DNA from: Verrucomicrobiota bacterium
Lineage (GTDB): Bacteria > Verrucomicrobiota > Verrucomicrobiia > Verrucomicrobiales > Akkermansiaceae
Assembly (NCBI GenBank): GCA_004293445.1
Contig: RDYP01000024.1
Span: 1 to 41,840, forward strand
DNA: 41,840 bases
Direction: 5' to 3'
Part shown: positions 34,592 to 41,792 of the stretch, piece after piece
Layout of the letters: every line of letters begins with the position of its first letter
Numbering within the stretch: position 1 is the first letter of the stretch
Program-made: the position numbers and the translations under genes
The notes under the pieces: model-generated
Databases searched by the model: none
The model's input: only the letters and a program-made list of their open reading frames with translations
Told to the model about the DNA's origin: nothing

Positions 34592-36534
34592 GGTTCTTGT
34601 GTTGCGGCAAGCTTGTCCTTTTCTGCCACCGGTTCGGTGGGAGTGAGATTCATGTGGGCGGCCAGGCGGGTCCCGATCTTCGCGAAGATCGGCGCGGCGA
34701 TGGTTCCGCCGTAGCGGGTGACCTTGGTGGTGAGGGGGTCGTCGATAACGACGATGCAGACGAATGCGGGGTCCTGGGAGGGCATCATACCGGCAAAGGA
34801 GACGGTGTAATGGCCGGTCTGGTAACGGCCTTTGTCCATGCGGATGGCGGTTCCGGTTTTACCGGCGGCGCGATAACCCGGAACTTTGGCGAGGAGTGCG
34901 GTGCCGCTGGGATCGACGACTTTTTCAAGGGCGCCGCGCATGGCCTTCGCGGTGTTTTCGCTGAGGACGGTAGCGACCACTTCTGGTTCGTAGCGTTCGA
35001 CCATGGTGCCGTCGTTGGCAATGACGGCTTTGACGATGTGGGGTTTGCGGAGTTTGCCGTCGCCGGCGACCACGCTGTAGGCGGAAGCCATCTGGAGGGG
35101 TGTCACGGCGAGGGCGTAGCCGTAGGTGACGCGGGAGAAGTCGACGGGATTGCCGGAATTGCGGACGACACCCCGACTTTCGCCGCTGAGGAGGATGCCG
35201 GTTTTACTGCCAAAGCCCCATCGTCCCATGTAGTCGTAGTAGCGGTCCATGCCGAGCTTCAGGCCGAGCATGTAGGAGCCGATGTTGCTGGATTTCTGCA
35301 GCACGCCTTCGACGCTGAGAGCACCGTAGGGGTGATGGTCGGGAACGCGGACCTTGTTTTTGTGGTAGAGTCCTTTGTGGCAGGGGATGACGGTGTTCGG
35401 GGTGACGAGGCCTTCGTTGAGTGCGGCTCCGGCGGGGACGATTTTGATCGTGCTGCCGGGTTCGTAGGTTGCCTGGAGGGCGAAGTTCGAGGCGCTTTCC
35501 CCGAGGTTGTCGAGCAGGTTGAGATTGAAGTGCGGGCGGCTTGCCATGCCGAGGATCTCGCCGCTTTTGGGATCCATCACGATGACGCAGCCGCGTTTGC
35601 TGTCGAACTCGGCGAGGCCGGCATCGAGCTCCTCCTCAACGATCGATTGGACGCCCATGTCGAGCGTGAGCTGGACGTTGAGGCCCGGGCGGGGTGGCAT
35701 GAGGCTGGATGAATCGCCGGGAATGCGCGCGCCATTCGGGGCACGGCGGTGTTCTTGCCAACCGTCGCGGCCGACGAGGAAGCTCTCAAGGGCCGCTTCA
35801 ATCCCGAATTTTCCGCTCTGGCGGTATCGTTTCGCGCCCTTGTCGTCGATCTCCTCGACCTCGCCCGTGTAGCCGATGACGTGGGTGGCGAGGTCCGGCG
35901 ATGGATACCAGCGCTTGAAGGATTCGTTCAGAAAGAACCCTTCGAGCCAGTGCCGCAAGATGAGCTCGCGGAGGCCGTCGGCGCTGTCGGCCTTGAGGTC
36001 CTTGACGATGAAGAACTCTTTGGTTCCGGCGGCGATCGCGGTTTTGATGCGCGCTCGCATTTCCTCGCGTTTGAGGCCGAGCGGGCGGGCGAGGATACTC
36101 ACGGCGTGGGCGAGGCCTTGATCGAGGATGGCATCGGCGGGCATGTCCTCAAATTCCTTGAGCAGCAGGCTTCGCTCCGCGAGCACGCGGCGCTTGCGGG
36201 CATCCGGGTCGAGGCCTTCCCAGCCCTGTTCCTTGCTGACTCGTTCGCAAGCGAGGGGGTAGGAAATGACGAGGGGGTCGGTGAGGTGCTGGACATTCAC
36301 CCCGACGGCAACAACCGGCATGCTTTTCGCGAGAATCTCTTCGTTGCGATCGACGATCTTACCCCGCAGGCCCGGCAGGGTTTCGCGTCGCTCGAAAGTC
36401 CGGCGCGCCTTGTCGGCGTAGTGCTTGCGGTCCCATGCCTGGATCTGGATCAGGCGGACTGAAAGCAAACTGAGCCCGGTCACCAGGACCGAGCACAGCA
36501 GGACGCAGCGGACTTGGAACGCTCGCGGGGTCAT
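34588..36534 (-). CDS. ftsI: Division transpeptidase FtsI / PBP3, class B PBP (648 aa)
   Basis: FtsI cross-links septal peptidoglycan. A short cytoplasmic start and one membrane anchor (about residues 9-27) come first, then the pedestal domain with LPGLRGKIVDRNEEILA. The transpeptidase motifs are complete: YEPGSTIK with the acylated serine (about 361), KSSNIG (about 415) and AGKTGTA (about 558). It is longer than E. coli FtsI (588 aa), mainly through inserts in the pedestal around residues 90-200. There is no PASTA domain. ATG 36534 overlaps the ftsL-like stop codon (ATGA) and the stop overlaps murE. Confidence 0.95.
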   Translation of the reverse strand: MTPRAFQVRCVLLCSVLVTGLSLLSVRLIQIQAWDRKHYADKARRTFERRETLPGLRGKIVDRNEEILAKSMPVVAVGVNVQHLTDPLVISYPLACERVSKEQGWEGLDPDARKRRVLAERSLLLKEFEDMPADAILDQGLAHAVSILARPLGLKREEMRARIKTAIAAGTKEFFIVKDLKADSADGLRELILRHWLEGFFLNESFKRWYPSPDLATHVIGYTGEVEEIDDKGAKRYRQSGKFGIEAALESFLVGRDGWQEHRRAPNGARIPGDSSSLMPPRPGLNVQLTLDMGVQSIVEEELDAGLAEFDSKRGCVIVMDPKSGEILGMASRPHFNLNLLDNLGESASNFALQATYEPGSTIKIVPAGAALNEGLVTPNTVIPCHKGLYHKNKVRVPDHHPYGALSVEGVLQKSSNIGSYMLGLKLGMDRYYDYMGRWGFGSKTGILLSGESRGVVRNSGNPVDFSRVTYGYALAVTPLQMASAYSVVAGDGKLRKPHIVKAVIANDGTMVERYEPEVVATVLSENTAKAMRGALEKVVDPSGTALLAKVPGYRAAGKTGTAIRMDKGRYQTGHYTVSFAGMMPSQDPAFVCIVVIDDPLTTKVTRYGGTIAAPIFAKIGTRLAAHMNLTPTEPVAEKDKLAATQEP

Positions 36535-36875
36535 GGTGGATCGCTGATGGAAGCGACTTCGGGGGCGGGGAGTCCGGGCCCGACTTCCTCGATGTCGGCA
36601 GGGCTCAGGGGAACCAGTTTGCTACCCGCCTCCTTGAGTCGTTCCTGCATGTCGAAGCGATCGAGCAGTTCATCGGTGTTCACCTCGACCATGCGGATTT
36701 TGACTCGCGTTTGGTCGATGCGGGTTTCGGCTTGGTCGATCAGTCGCTCGGTTTGGATCTGCGAGTTTTTGCAGATTGCCTGCATGATGCCGCCACCGGC
36801 GATGATCAGAGCGGCGAACATCAGAGCGATGAAGACCGAGGGATGGGTCTTGGGTTCGGAGCGTAAGCGGTTCAT
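36531..36875 (-). CDS. ftsL: FtsL-like bitopic division protein (114 aa)
   Basis: This small protein has the layout and position of FtsL: a short basic N-terminus (MNRLRSEPKTHPS), one membrane helix (about residues 14-34) and a coiled coil (about 40-85, ERLIDQAETRIDQTRVKIRMVEV), then a proline-rich tail. FtsL pairs with FtsB and FtsQ and activates FtsW/FtsI. The sequence itself is not similar enough for me to identify by motif, so the name rests on topology and on its place between rsmH and ftsI. ATG 36875 overlaps the rsmH stop (ATGA). A much longer same-frame ORF upstream is a shadow of rsmH. Confidence 0.75.
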   Translation of the reverse strand: MNRLRSEPKTHPSVFIALMFAALIIAGGGIMQAICKNSQIQTERLIDQAETRIDQTRVKIRMVEVNTDELLDRFDMQERLKEAGSKLVPLSPADIEEVGPGLPAPEVASISDPP

Positions 36876-38260
36876 CGGTTTCGGGATGTGGGGTCCAGAA
36901 GCTCGGCGACCCGCAGTTTCGCACTGCGGGCCCGGGGATTCACTTTGATCTCGTCGTCGCCTGCGGCGATCGCTTTTCGGGTGGGAAGGCTGAAGTGCCA
37001 ATCGGGGTTCGGCCGCGGTTCCGGCCAGCCGGGCTGGTCGAGGAAGGGCTTCGACCGATGCTGCATGAAGCGTTTCACCATCCGGTCTTCGAGGCTGTGG
37101 AAGGTGATGACGAGCAGTCGGCCGCCGGGTTTTAGCACGTGGACCGATGCCTCGAGCGCTCTTTCGAGGGAGCCGAGTTCGTCGTTCACGACCATGCGGA
37201 TCGCTTGGAAGGCTTTGGTCGCGGGGTGAATGCGACCGCTGCGGCCGATGGCTTTTTCGATGCAGTCGGCGAGGTCGGTGGTGCTGTCGAAGCGTCGGAC
37301 GTCGCGGCGTTTCACGATCGCGGAAGCAATGCGGCGGGCGCGGGGTTCTTCGCCGAGTTCGCGAAAAATCCGGATGAGCTCGTCTTCTGACCAGGTGTGA
37401 ACGAGCTCGGCGGCATCGAAGGGGCAGGCGGGGCCCATGCGCATGTCGAGGGGGCCGGCGCCGCGGAACGAGAAGCCCCGTTCCGCGGCGTCGAGTTGCC
37501 GGGAGGAGACCCCGAGGTCCAGAAGCAGGCCATCGACCCGCTTTTCCCCCCGGATCTCGGGGGCGTCCCGGAGATCGGCAAAATTTCCCTGCCATGTGCG
37601 GAAGCGGTCGCCGAAGCCGGCGAGACGACGCGAAGCAAAAGCCAGCGCCTCCGGGTCGCGATCGATGCCCAGCACACGGGCACCGGCTTTCAGGAAGGCT
37701 TCGCTATGACCGCCGCCGCCGAGGGTGCCGTCGACGAGGTCCATGCCCTCTTTCGCTTGCATCCACTCGTCCACCTCGCGGGCGAGGACCGGCAGGTGAT
37801 AGCCGCTCCCGCCGTGGGTGCCTGTGTTGTTTTGGAAAAACTCCAACGGACGCCGTCCCGCCAACCAGCCATGGAATGCGGGTCGGACGGCCGTTTGGGA
37901 ATGAACGGAAGGAAGCACTGTCCCGAGCGCTCCGGTCCGTTCGCATGGAAAATGTTCGGCGGTCCGCGCCGACAACCAGCCGGAAGCGGCGCGGACCATC
38001 GAATTGATGAGCGAGAGAGGCACTGTCCCGAGTGGTCTCTTTCGTTCGGCCTGGAAATTCACCGGACGCCGTCCTGCCAACCAGCCATGGAATGCAGAAC
38101 GGACGACCGTGTTGAGTTGAACGGAGCGGAGCGCTGTCCCGAGTGCGCCGGTCCGTTCGGATGGGAAAAGGTAGCCCAACTCCCGCATCCGACCGAACTC
38201 CGCGATGGGTGTCGCGGGGTGGTCTTGTGCAGATGCGGAAGTTGGTTGGGCGAACAGCAT
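36872..38260 (-). CDS. rsmH: 16S rRNA m4C1402 methyltransferase RsmH with repeat-bearing N-terminal extension (462 aa)
   Basis: RsmH methylates N4 of C1402 in 16S rRNA. The catalytic part starts at YHLPVLAREVDEWM (about residue 150). It has the SAM site GTLGGGGHSEAFLKAGARVLGIDRD, LLLDLGVSSRQLDAAERGFSFR and VITFHSLEDRMVKRFM, all standard. Normal RsmH is about 310 aa; here about 135 residues precede the core. They contain three units related at DNA level to a palindromic repeat, in one frame, giving FHGWLAGRRP twice and SGWLSARTAE once. If translated, the repeats lengthen the protein. If not, TTG 37846 gives a 324-residue protein. I list the longer form because ATG 38260 lies 38 bp after mraZ and begins a plausible short leader. 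Confidence 0.9.
   Translation of the reverse strand: MLFAQPTSASAQDHPATPIAEFGRMRELGYLFPSERTGALGTALRSVQLNTVVRSAFHGWLAGRRPVNFQAERKRPLGTVPLSLINSMVRAASGWLSARTAEHFPCERTGALGTVLPSVHSQTAVRPAFHGWLAGRRPLEFFQNNTGTHGGSGYHLPVLAREVDEWMQAKEGMDLVDGTLGGGGHSEAFLKAGARVLGIDRDPEALAFASRRLAGFGDRFRTWQGNFADLRDAPEIRGEKRVDGLLLDLGVSSRQLDAAERGFSFRGAGPLDMRMGPACPFDAAELVHTWSEDELIRIFRELGEEPRARRIASAIVKRRDVRRFDSTTDLADCIEKAIGRSGRIHPATKAFQAIRMVVNDELGSLERALEASVHVLKPGGRLLVITFHSLEDRMVKRFMQHRSKPFLDQPGWPEPRPNPDWHFSLPTRKAIAAGDDEIKVNPRARSAKLRVAELLDPTSRNR
37847..38160. repeat. Three-unit palindromic repeat array within the 5' part of rsmH
   Basis: Three related units are spaced 105 and 111 bp apart. Each has a CTGTCCCGAG box (37918, 38023, 38134) and a hairpin whose loop contains AACCAGCC (37863, 37974, 38079). 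The middle hairpin is a perfect 11-bp stem, GGTCCGCGCCG (37961-37971) with CGGCGCGGACC (37987-37997). The outer two share stem CCGTCCYGC with 8 of 9 pairs each, and the variable Y changes together with its partner. Spacings are multiples of three, keeping rsmH open. Confidence 0.85.
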
Positions 38261-38298
38261 GGTCGCTTCTATCAGGTGTGGGTGGGTGAAATCTGTGT

Positions 38299-38751
38299 TT
38301 AAAGGACGCCGAGGTCGCCGTCGTCCATGCCGAGCTCGATCTCCTTGATGCGCTCGAAAGTGGTCGGGGTGCAGACCATGTAGAACGGCCCCCGACCGGC
38401 GAGGATGACTTGGCCATCAGATTGGAGGCCGACCTGCTCGCTCCAGTCTTTCGGAACGGTCAGCTTGCCTTGGTTGCTGACGAAGGCCTTCTTCGACATC
38501 ATGCGAAGGTGACCCACGATCTGTTGCTTTTTCGCAGGCGTGAGATCGCTTGCGGCAACTTGCTCGAACTTCAGGCCGAACTCCTCCTCGCTGTAGACCT
38601 TGATCACCGGCAGGCCGTGTTCCTTGGAAAGCTGGAGTCGAACTGCGGTTTCCTCGCTTTCCGGGCGCCATTCGACAGGGACGGAAACCCGGAATTTCGG
38701 GTCCATCTTGTAGTCGAAATGACTCTCGTGAACTTTGGACAAAGAAGGCAT
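38299..38751 (-). CDS. mraZ: Transcriptional regulator MraZ (150 aa)
   Basis: MraZ is an AbrB-like DNA-binding protein that represses its own dcw operon in E. coli. Two tandem MraZ half-domains are visible: FDYKMDPKFRVSVPVEWRPE near the start (usual form DxKGRxxxP) and SNQGKLTVPKDWSEQVGL (about residues 92-109), which corresponds to the second DxxGRxxIP motif. The usual first aspartate-lysine-glycine is altered to MDPKFR. It is the first gene of the cell-wall operon, with a promoter candidate 25 bp upstream. A perfect palindrome stands where a Shine-Dalgarno would be. Confidence 0.88.
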   Translation of the reverse strand: MPSLSKVHESHFDYKMDPKFRVSVPVEWRPESEETAVRLQLSKEHGLPVIKVYSEEEFGLKFEQVAASDLTPAKKQQIVGHLRMMSKKAFVSNQGKLTVPKDWSEQVGLQSDGQVILAGRGPFYMVCTPTTFERIKEIELGMDDGDLGVL

Positions 38752-39052
38752 CGGATGCGGCTAAGCCGCTGAAGTGCCTTGAACTACACCAAAGTACACT
38801 CAGATCGTCAAATAAAATTCAGAGCCTCCCCGTCAAAATTTTAGATGATTGATGATCAATGACTTGAGTGAAAAATTTTACAAAAATCAGCCAGATTGCA
38901 TCACGAATTTTTTCAAATTCTGGACAAAATTGCACGGTAAACCCGGGTTGAATTCCCAGATTGGTCCTAAAAATGGCAAAAATCCTAGAAGTGGTGTACT
39001 TACAAGACGGCAAGTGTGTCCCGGTGTACTCCGCCTCGCGAAAAGCCCTCGA
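38752..39052. other. AT-rich intergenic leader region upstream of the cell-wall operon
   Basis: This 300-bp gap between mraZ and the secreted unknown gene is clearly richer in A and T (mainly 38800-38990) than the surrounding GC-rich DNA. It holds A/T tracts, short palindromes (ATTGATGATCAAT, AACCCGGGTT, and GAATTT with AAATTC around four bases) and GCGGCTAAGCCGC at 38757-38769, six bases before the mraZ start codon. Small ORFs on both strands lack recognisable domains. I see promoter and regulatory DNA here, not a gene. Confidence 0.6.
38783..38811 (-). promoter_or_regulatory. Candidate sigma-70-type promoter of the mraZ operon
   Basis: On the minus strand TTGACG (38806-38811) is followed after exactly 17 bp by TGTAGT (38783-38788). 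Transcription would begin near 38776, leaving a leader of about 25 bases. GTGTA occurs twice with a 10-bp step, once in the spacer and once overlapping the -10 hexamer. MraZ operators in other bacteria are also short boxes repeated every 10 bp, so this may be an autoregulatory site, although the box sequence differs from the E. coli form. Confidence 0.5.
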
Positions 39053-39871
39053 TCAGCGGACTTTGAGCGTGAATCTTGCCTTGCCGTCGCGGTCCTTCGC
39101 GGGATCGGGTCGCCAGCCGAGGGCGAAGCCTTCGATCAGGGGTTCTTCGGCCTTGTTCCAAAATTCGAAGGTCGCATTCTCGCCTGATTCGAAATCGAAG
39201 CGTCCGCCTTTGTATCCAGCGAGATCCACGCGTGCCTTGGTCATGCCGGTGCCGTTGATTTTCTGGCTTTCGGCGTCGAGAGGGGTCAGCAAGTCGAGTT
39301 TCAGCTTCTTACCATCGGCCCGAAGCAGGTCGACCCGGTCCTTTTTGGCGAGATTGGCGCGTTTTGCCGTGCTCTTTTCGAAATAATAGATGTCGGGCAT
39401 GTGGATGCGCAGCTTGAAGGCGAGGGGGTTGGTGACCCCGGCCTTGTCGATGATGCGACCGCCGCCGATGATTTCATCGCCATCGAGCTCGAAGTTCACC
39501 TCGAAGCGTGCTCCGCCGCCGACAGTGCCGCGGTAAGTGATGATCTCGGCTTTAGCATTGGCTGGTGTGACGGCTTCCCAGCCGCCTTTGCTGGGGGACT
39601 TTGAGAAGCTGCGGCCGTCGGGCAGGGTCTCCTCGACCAGTGGCTGGAAGCGAATGGCGGTGGAGGTTCCCATGGGCTTGCCCTTATCGTTGTTCATCAG
39701 CAGCACGCCTTCCCCATTGGCACCGACAGAAAATTGAAAGCTGCGGCGCTCGTAGCCGGCGTATTTTCCGATCCAAGGCTGCACGGTCAGCTGGGGCAAC
39801 TCGCCAGCGGTGGAGGGCAGGGATAGGGCGAGGAGGGAAAAGACAAAGAGCGCTGGTTTCATGACAGGCAT
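39053..39871 (-). CDS. Secreted protein of unknown function (272 aa)
   Basis: I do not recognise the family. It starts with a signal peptide (MKPALFVFSLLALSLPSTAG, from the second methionine at 39862; the first ATG is at 39871). The mature part is rich in beta strands and charged residues, with VQPWIGKYAGYERRSFQFSVG, GNATFEFWNKAEEP-like aromatic patches and a C-terminal KARFTLKVR strand. It has no cysteine pairs, lipobox or catalytic motif that I can see. It could be a periplasmic or extracellular beta-sandwich protein. It ends just before the AT-rich leader of the dcw operon and is divergent from a small gene at 39917. Confidence 0.75.
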   Translation of the reverse strand: MPVMKPALFVFSLLALSLPSTAGELPQLTVQPWIGKYAGYERRSFQFSVGANGEGVLLMNNDKGKPMGTSTAIRFQPLVEETLPDGRSFSKSPSKGGWEAVTPANAKAEIITYRGTVGGGARFEVNFELDGDEIIGGGRIIDKAGVTNPLAFKLRIHMPDIYYFEKSTAKRANLAKKDRVDLLRADGKKLKLDLLTPLDAESQKINGTGMTKARVDLAGYKGGRFDFESGENATFEFWNKAEEPLIEGFALGWRPDPAKDRDGKARFTLKVR

Positions 39872-39916
39872 GAAGAAAGACGGCGGGCGCTGGATTTGCG
39901 AGTGGATTTGTTCGTG

Positions 39917-40219
39917 ATGAATGCTGCTGAGCTTGCCCGTTCCGCCCGGACCGATTCCATGCCGCCTGCCGGGCTCGGGGCCGTGCAGCGTGTTCTGTGG
40001 TTAGCGCGCGCCGGTCGTTGGGATCAGGCGCACGACCAGTGCCAAGACCTGCCTGATCCCGCCGGGGCCTGGATTCATGCTTGGCTGCATCGGGAGGAAG
40101 GGGATTCGGGCAATGCGGCTTATTGGTATCGCCGGGCAGGTCAGCCCGTGCCGGAGCGCTCCTTGGACTTGGACGATGAGTGGCTCCGAATCGCCGCCGC
40201 CCTGTCGACGGATGGCTGA
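39917..40219 (+). CDS. Small conserved-looking protein of unknown function (100 aa)
   Basis: The product contains WDQAHDQCQDLPDPAGAWIHAWLHREEGDSGNAAYWYRRAGQPVP, a pattern I associate with a small uncharacterised bacterial family, although no search was possible. The motif is helical with conserved H, W and Y residues and looks like one TPR-type helical pair. There is no signal peptide. ATG 39917 begins MNAAELARSARTD; the frame also allows 39896. The next gene starts 121 bp downstream in the same direction. No function is proposed. Confidence 0.65.
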   Translation: MNAAELARSARTDSMPPAGLGAVQRVLWLARAGRWDQAHDQCQDLPDPAGAWIHAWLHREEGDSGNAAYWYRRAGQPVPERSLDLDDEWLRIAAALSTDG

Positions 40220-40340
40220 AGGGGAGGAACGAATGGACAAGCGGCGGGTTCGCGCCATTGATTGCGCGACGGTCAGGGCGGGCGACATGTTGCTATCCTG
40301 CGGCTCCGTCGATCGCTGTCTCTTCGCTTCTCACCGAATC

Positions 40341-41735
40341 ATGAGTTTGTCTCGTTCATTAGTCTTGGTTGCTGCCGCGCTCGCGTCCTGCACCTTGGGG
40401 CCCGATTTCGTGGAGCCGGGTGCCGATGCAGGGCGTGGCTGGAAGCAGTCGCTTGCGAAGGAACGCCAAGCCTTGCCGGACTCGTGGTGGACCTTGTTTG
40501 GCGATTCCGAGTTGGATCGATTGGTGGAGCGTGCGATTGCGACGAATCACGAGTTGGCTGCTGCCAAGGCTCGCTTGGATACGGCCCGTGCGCTTGTGGG
40601 TGTCGATCGCGCCCGCTTGTTTCCTCGACTGGACCTCGGTGCGGCGGCTTCGGAATCCCGGGCGTCGGCAGCCGTGGCGGGTGCGAATCTCGACCTTGAG
40701 AGCCAGCGGTATCGATCGGGCTTCGATTTGTCCTACGATCTGGATTTGTGGGGTCGCAATCGGCGGGCGCTCGAGGCGGCACGTTCCGAGGCCCAGGCTG
40801 CGGAGGCGTTGCTCGATGCCCAGCGCTTGGGGATCGCGGCCGAGGTGGCACGGCAGTACTTCTTACTCCGGGGGCTCGATGTTCAAGAGCTGGTGCTTGC
40901 CGATACCGTGGCCAGTCGGCGAGAGTCGCTGGATTTGGAGCTCACTCGGACCGAAGCAGGAATGAGTGATGGGCTGGCATCGTCACGAGCCCGGACCGAA
41001 CTCGAGCTTGCGCGGAATGATCTGGCGATGGTCCAGCGTCAACGGGGTTCTGCCGAACATGCCTTGGCGGTTCTTTGCGGGAATCGGCCGTCGGACTTCG
41101 CGGTGAAGGTGCGTGACAGGGTAGGGGGTGCCGCTTTGCCGGTCATCCGCCCAGGGCTACCTTCCGAGGTCATGGCCCGAAGGCCTGATTTGCGGGCGTC
41201 GCTTGAAAAATTGCGGGCCGCCAACGCGAGAATCGGAGTTTCGGAAGCTGAATTTTATCCCCGTATCAGTCTGAGCGGTGCCGCTGGCTTCGAAGCGCTG
41301 GGTGCTTCCCATTTCCTCGACTGGGAGAATCGTGTGCTCTCTCTCGGGACCGACCTCGCGAGTCCTTTATTCGATGGTGGCGAGCGGCGAGCGGCTTCCA
41401 AGGCCATCCGGGCACGTTTCGATGAGGCGATGGCCGATCATCGTCAGATCCTGTTGCTTGCTTTGCGCGAGGTGGAGGATTCGCTGGTCGACCTCAAGGG
41501 CTTGGCCCGTTCGCGTTCCGCTTTGGATGCCGCTCTGGTTAGTGCACGCGAGACTCGGCGATTGGCGCGCGAGCGCTACGACAAAGGGGTATCGAGCTAC
41601 CTCGAAGTGGTGGATGCCGACCGGAGTGTCCTGTCGATCGAGCTGGCTTCGGCCCGTGTGGATGCCCAGCAAAGGATTTCCTTGGTCGCGCTCGCGAGAG
41701 CCATCGGAGGAGGCTGGGCTGACAAGGAAGGCTGA
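40341..41735 (+). CDS. TolC/OprM-type outer-membrane efflux lipoprotein (464 aa)
   Basis: This is an outer-membrane channel of the NodT/OprM/CusC group, which completes tripartite efflux pumps. The lipobox LASC with cysteine 17 predicts a lipid anchor. The first residues after it, TLGPDFVEP, correspond to the common start of OprM-like proteins. Two OEP repeats follow, with SWWTLFGDSELDRLVERAIATNHELAAAKARLDTARA, LSYDLDLWGRNRRALEAARSEAQAAEA and GLPSEVMARRPDLRASLEKLRAANARIGVSEAEFYPRISLSG. ATG 40341 is chosen because the lipoprotein signal starts there. No membrane-fusion or RND gene is in the window, so its partners must lie elsewhere. A strong hairpin follows the stop. Confidence 0.92.
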   Translation: MSLSRSLVLVAAALASCTLGPDFVEPGADAGRGWKQSLAKERQALPDSWWTLFGDSELDRLVERAIATNHELAAAKARLDTARALVGVDRARLFPRLDLGAAASESRASAAVAGANLDLESQRYRSGFDLSYDLDLWGRNRRALEAARSEAQAAEALLDAQRLGIAAEVARQYFLLRGLDVQELVLADTVASRRESLDLELTRTEAGMSDGLASSRARTELELARNDLAMVQRQRGSAEHALAVLCGNRPSDFAVKVRDRVGGAALPVIRPGLPSEVMARRPDLRASLEKLRAANARIGVSEAEFYPRISLSGAAGFEALGASHFLDWENRVLSLGTDLASPLFDGGERRAASKAIRARFDEAMADHRQILLLALREVEDSLVDLKGLARSRSALDAALVSARETRRLARERYDKGVSSYLEVVDADRSVLSIELASARVDAQQRISLVALARAIGGGWADKEG

Positions 41736-41759
41736 TCTTAAGGCTCTTCATCAAAGATT

Positions 41760-41792
41760 GGGGACATGAGGCACGAATGCCATCATGTCCCC
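41760..41792. terminator. Strong hairpin after the efflux gene
   Basis: GGGGACATGA (41760-41769) pairs perfectly with TCATGTCCCC (41783-41792), and an inner GGC with GCC extends the stem past one bulged A. The following bases, GATGTTTGTT, are moderately T-rich. It lies 25 bp after the stop codon, so a factor-independent terminator is likely. The perfect stem could equally be the end of a repeat or insertion element that continues outside the window; 41793-41840 shows nothing I can identify. Confidence 0.55.

Noticed and set aside
38961-39386. Small plus-strand ORF beginning MVLKMAKILEVVYLQDGKCVPVYS
   Set aside because: Only the first 35 residues look protein-like. The rest runs antisense to the secreted unknown gene and I see no domain or good ribosome site.
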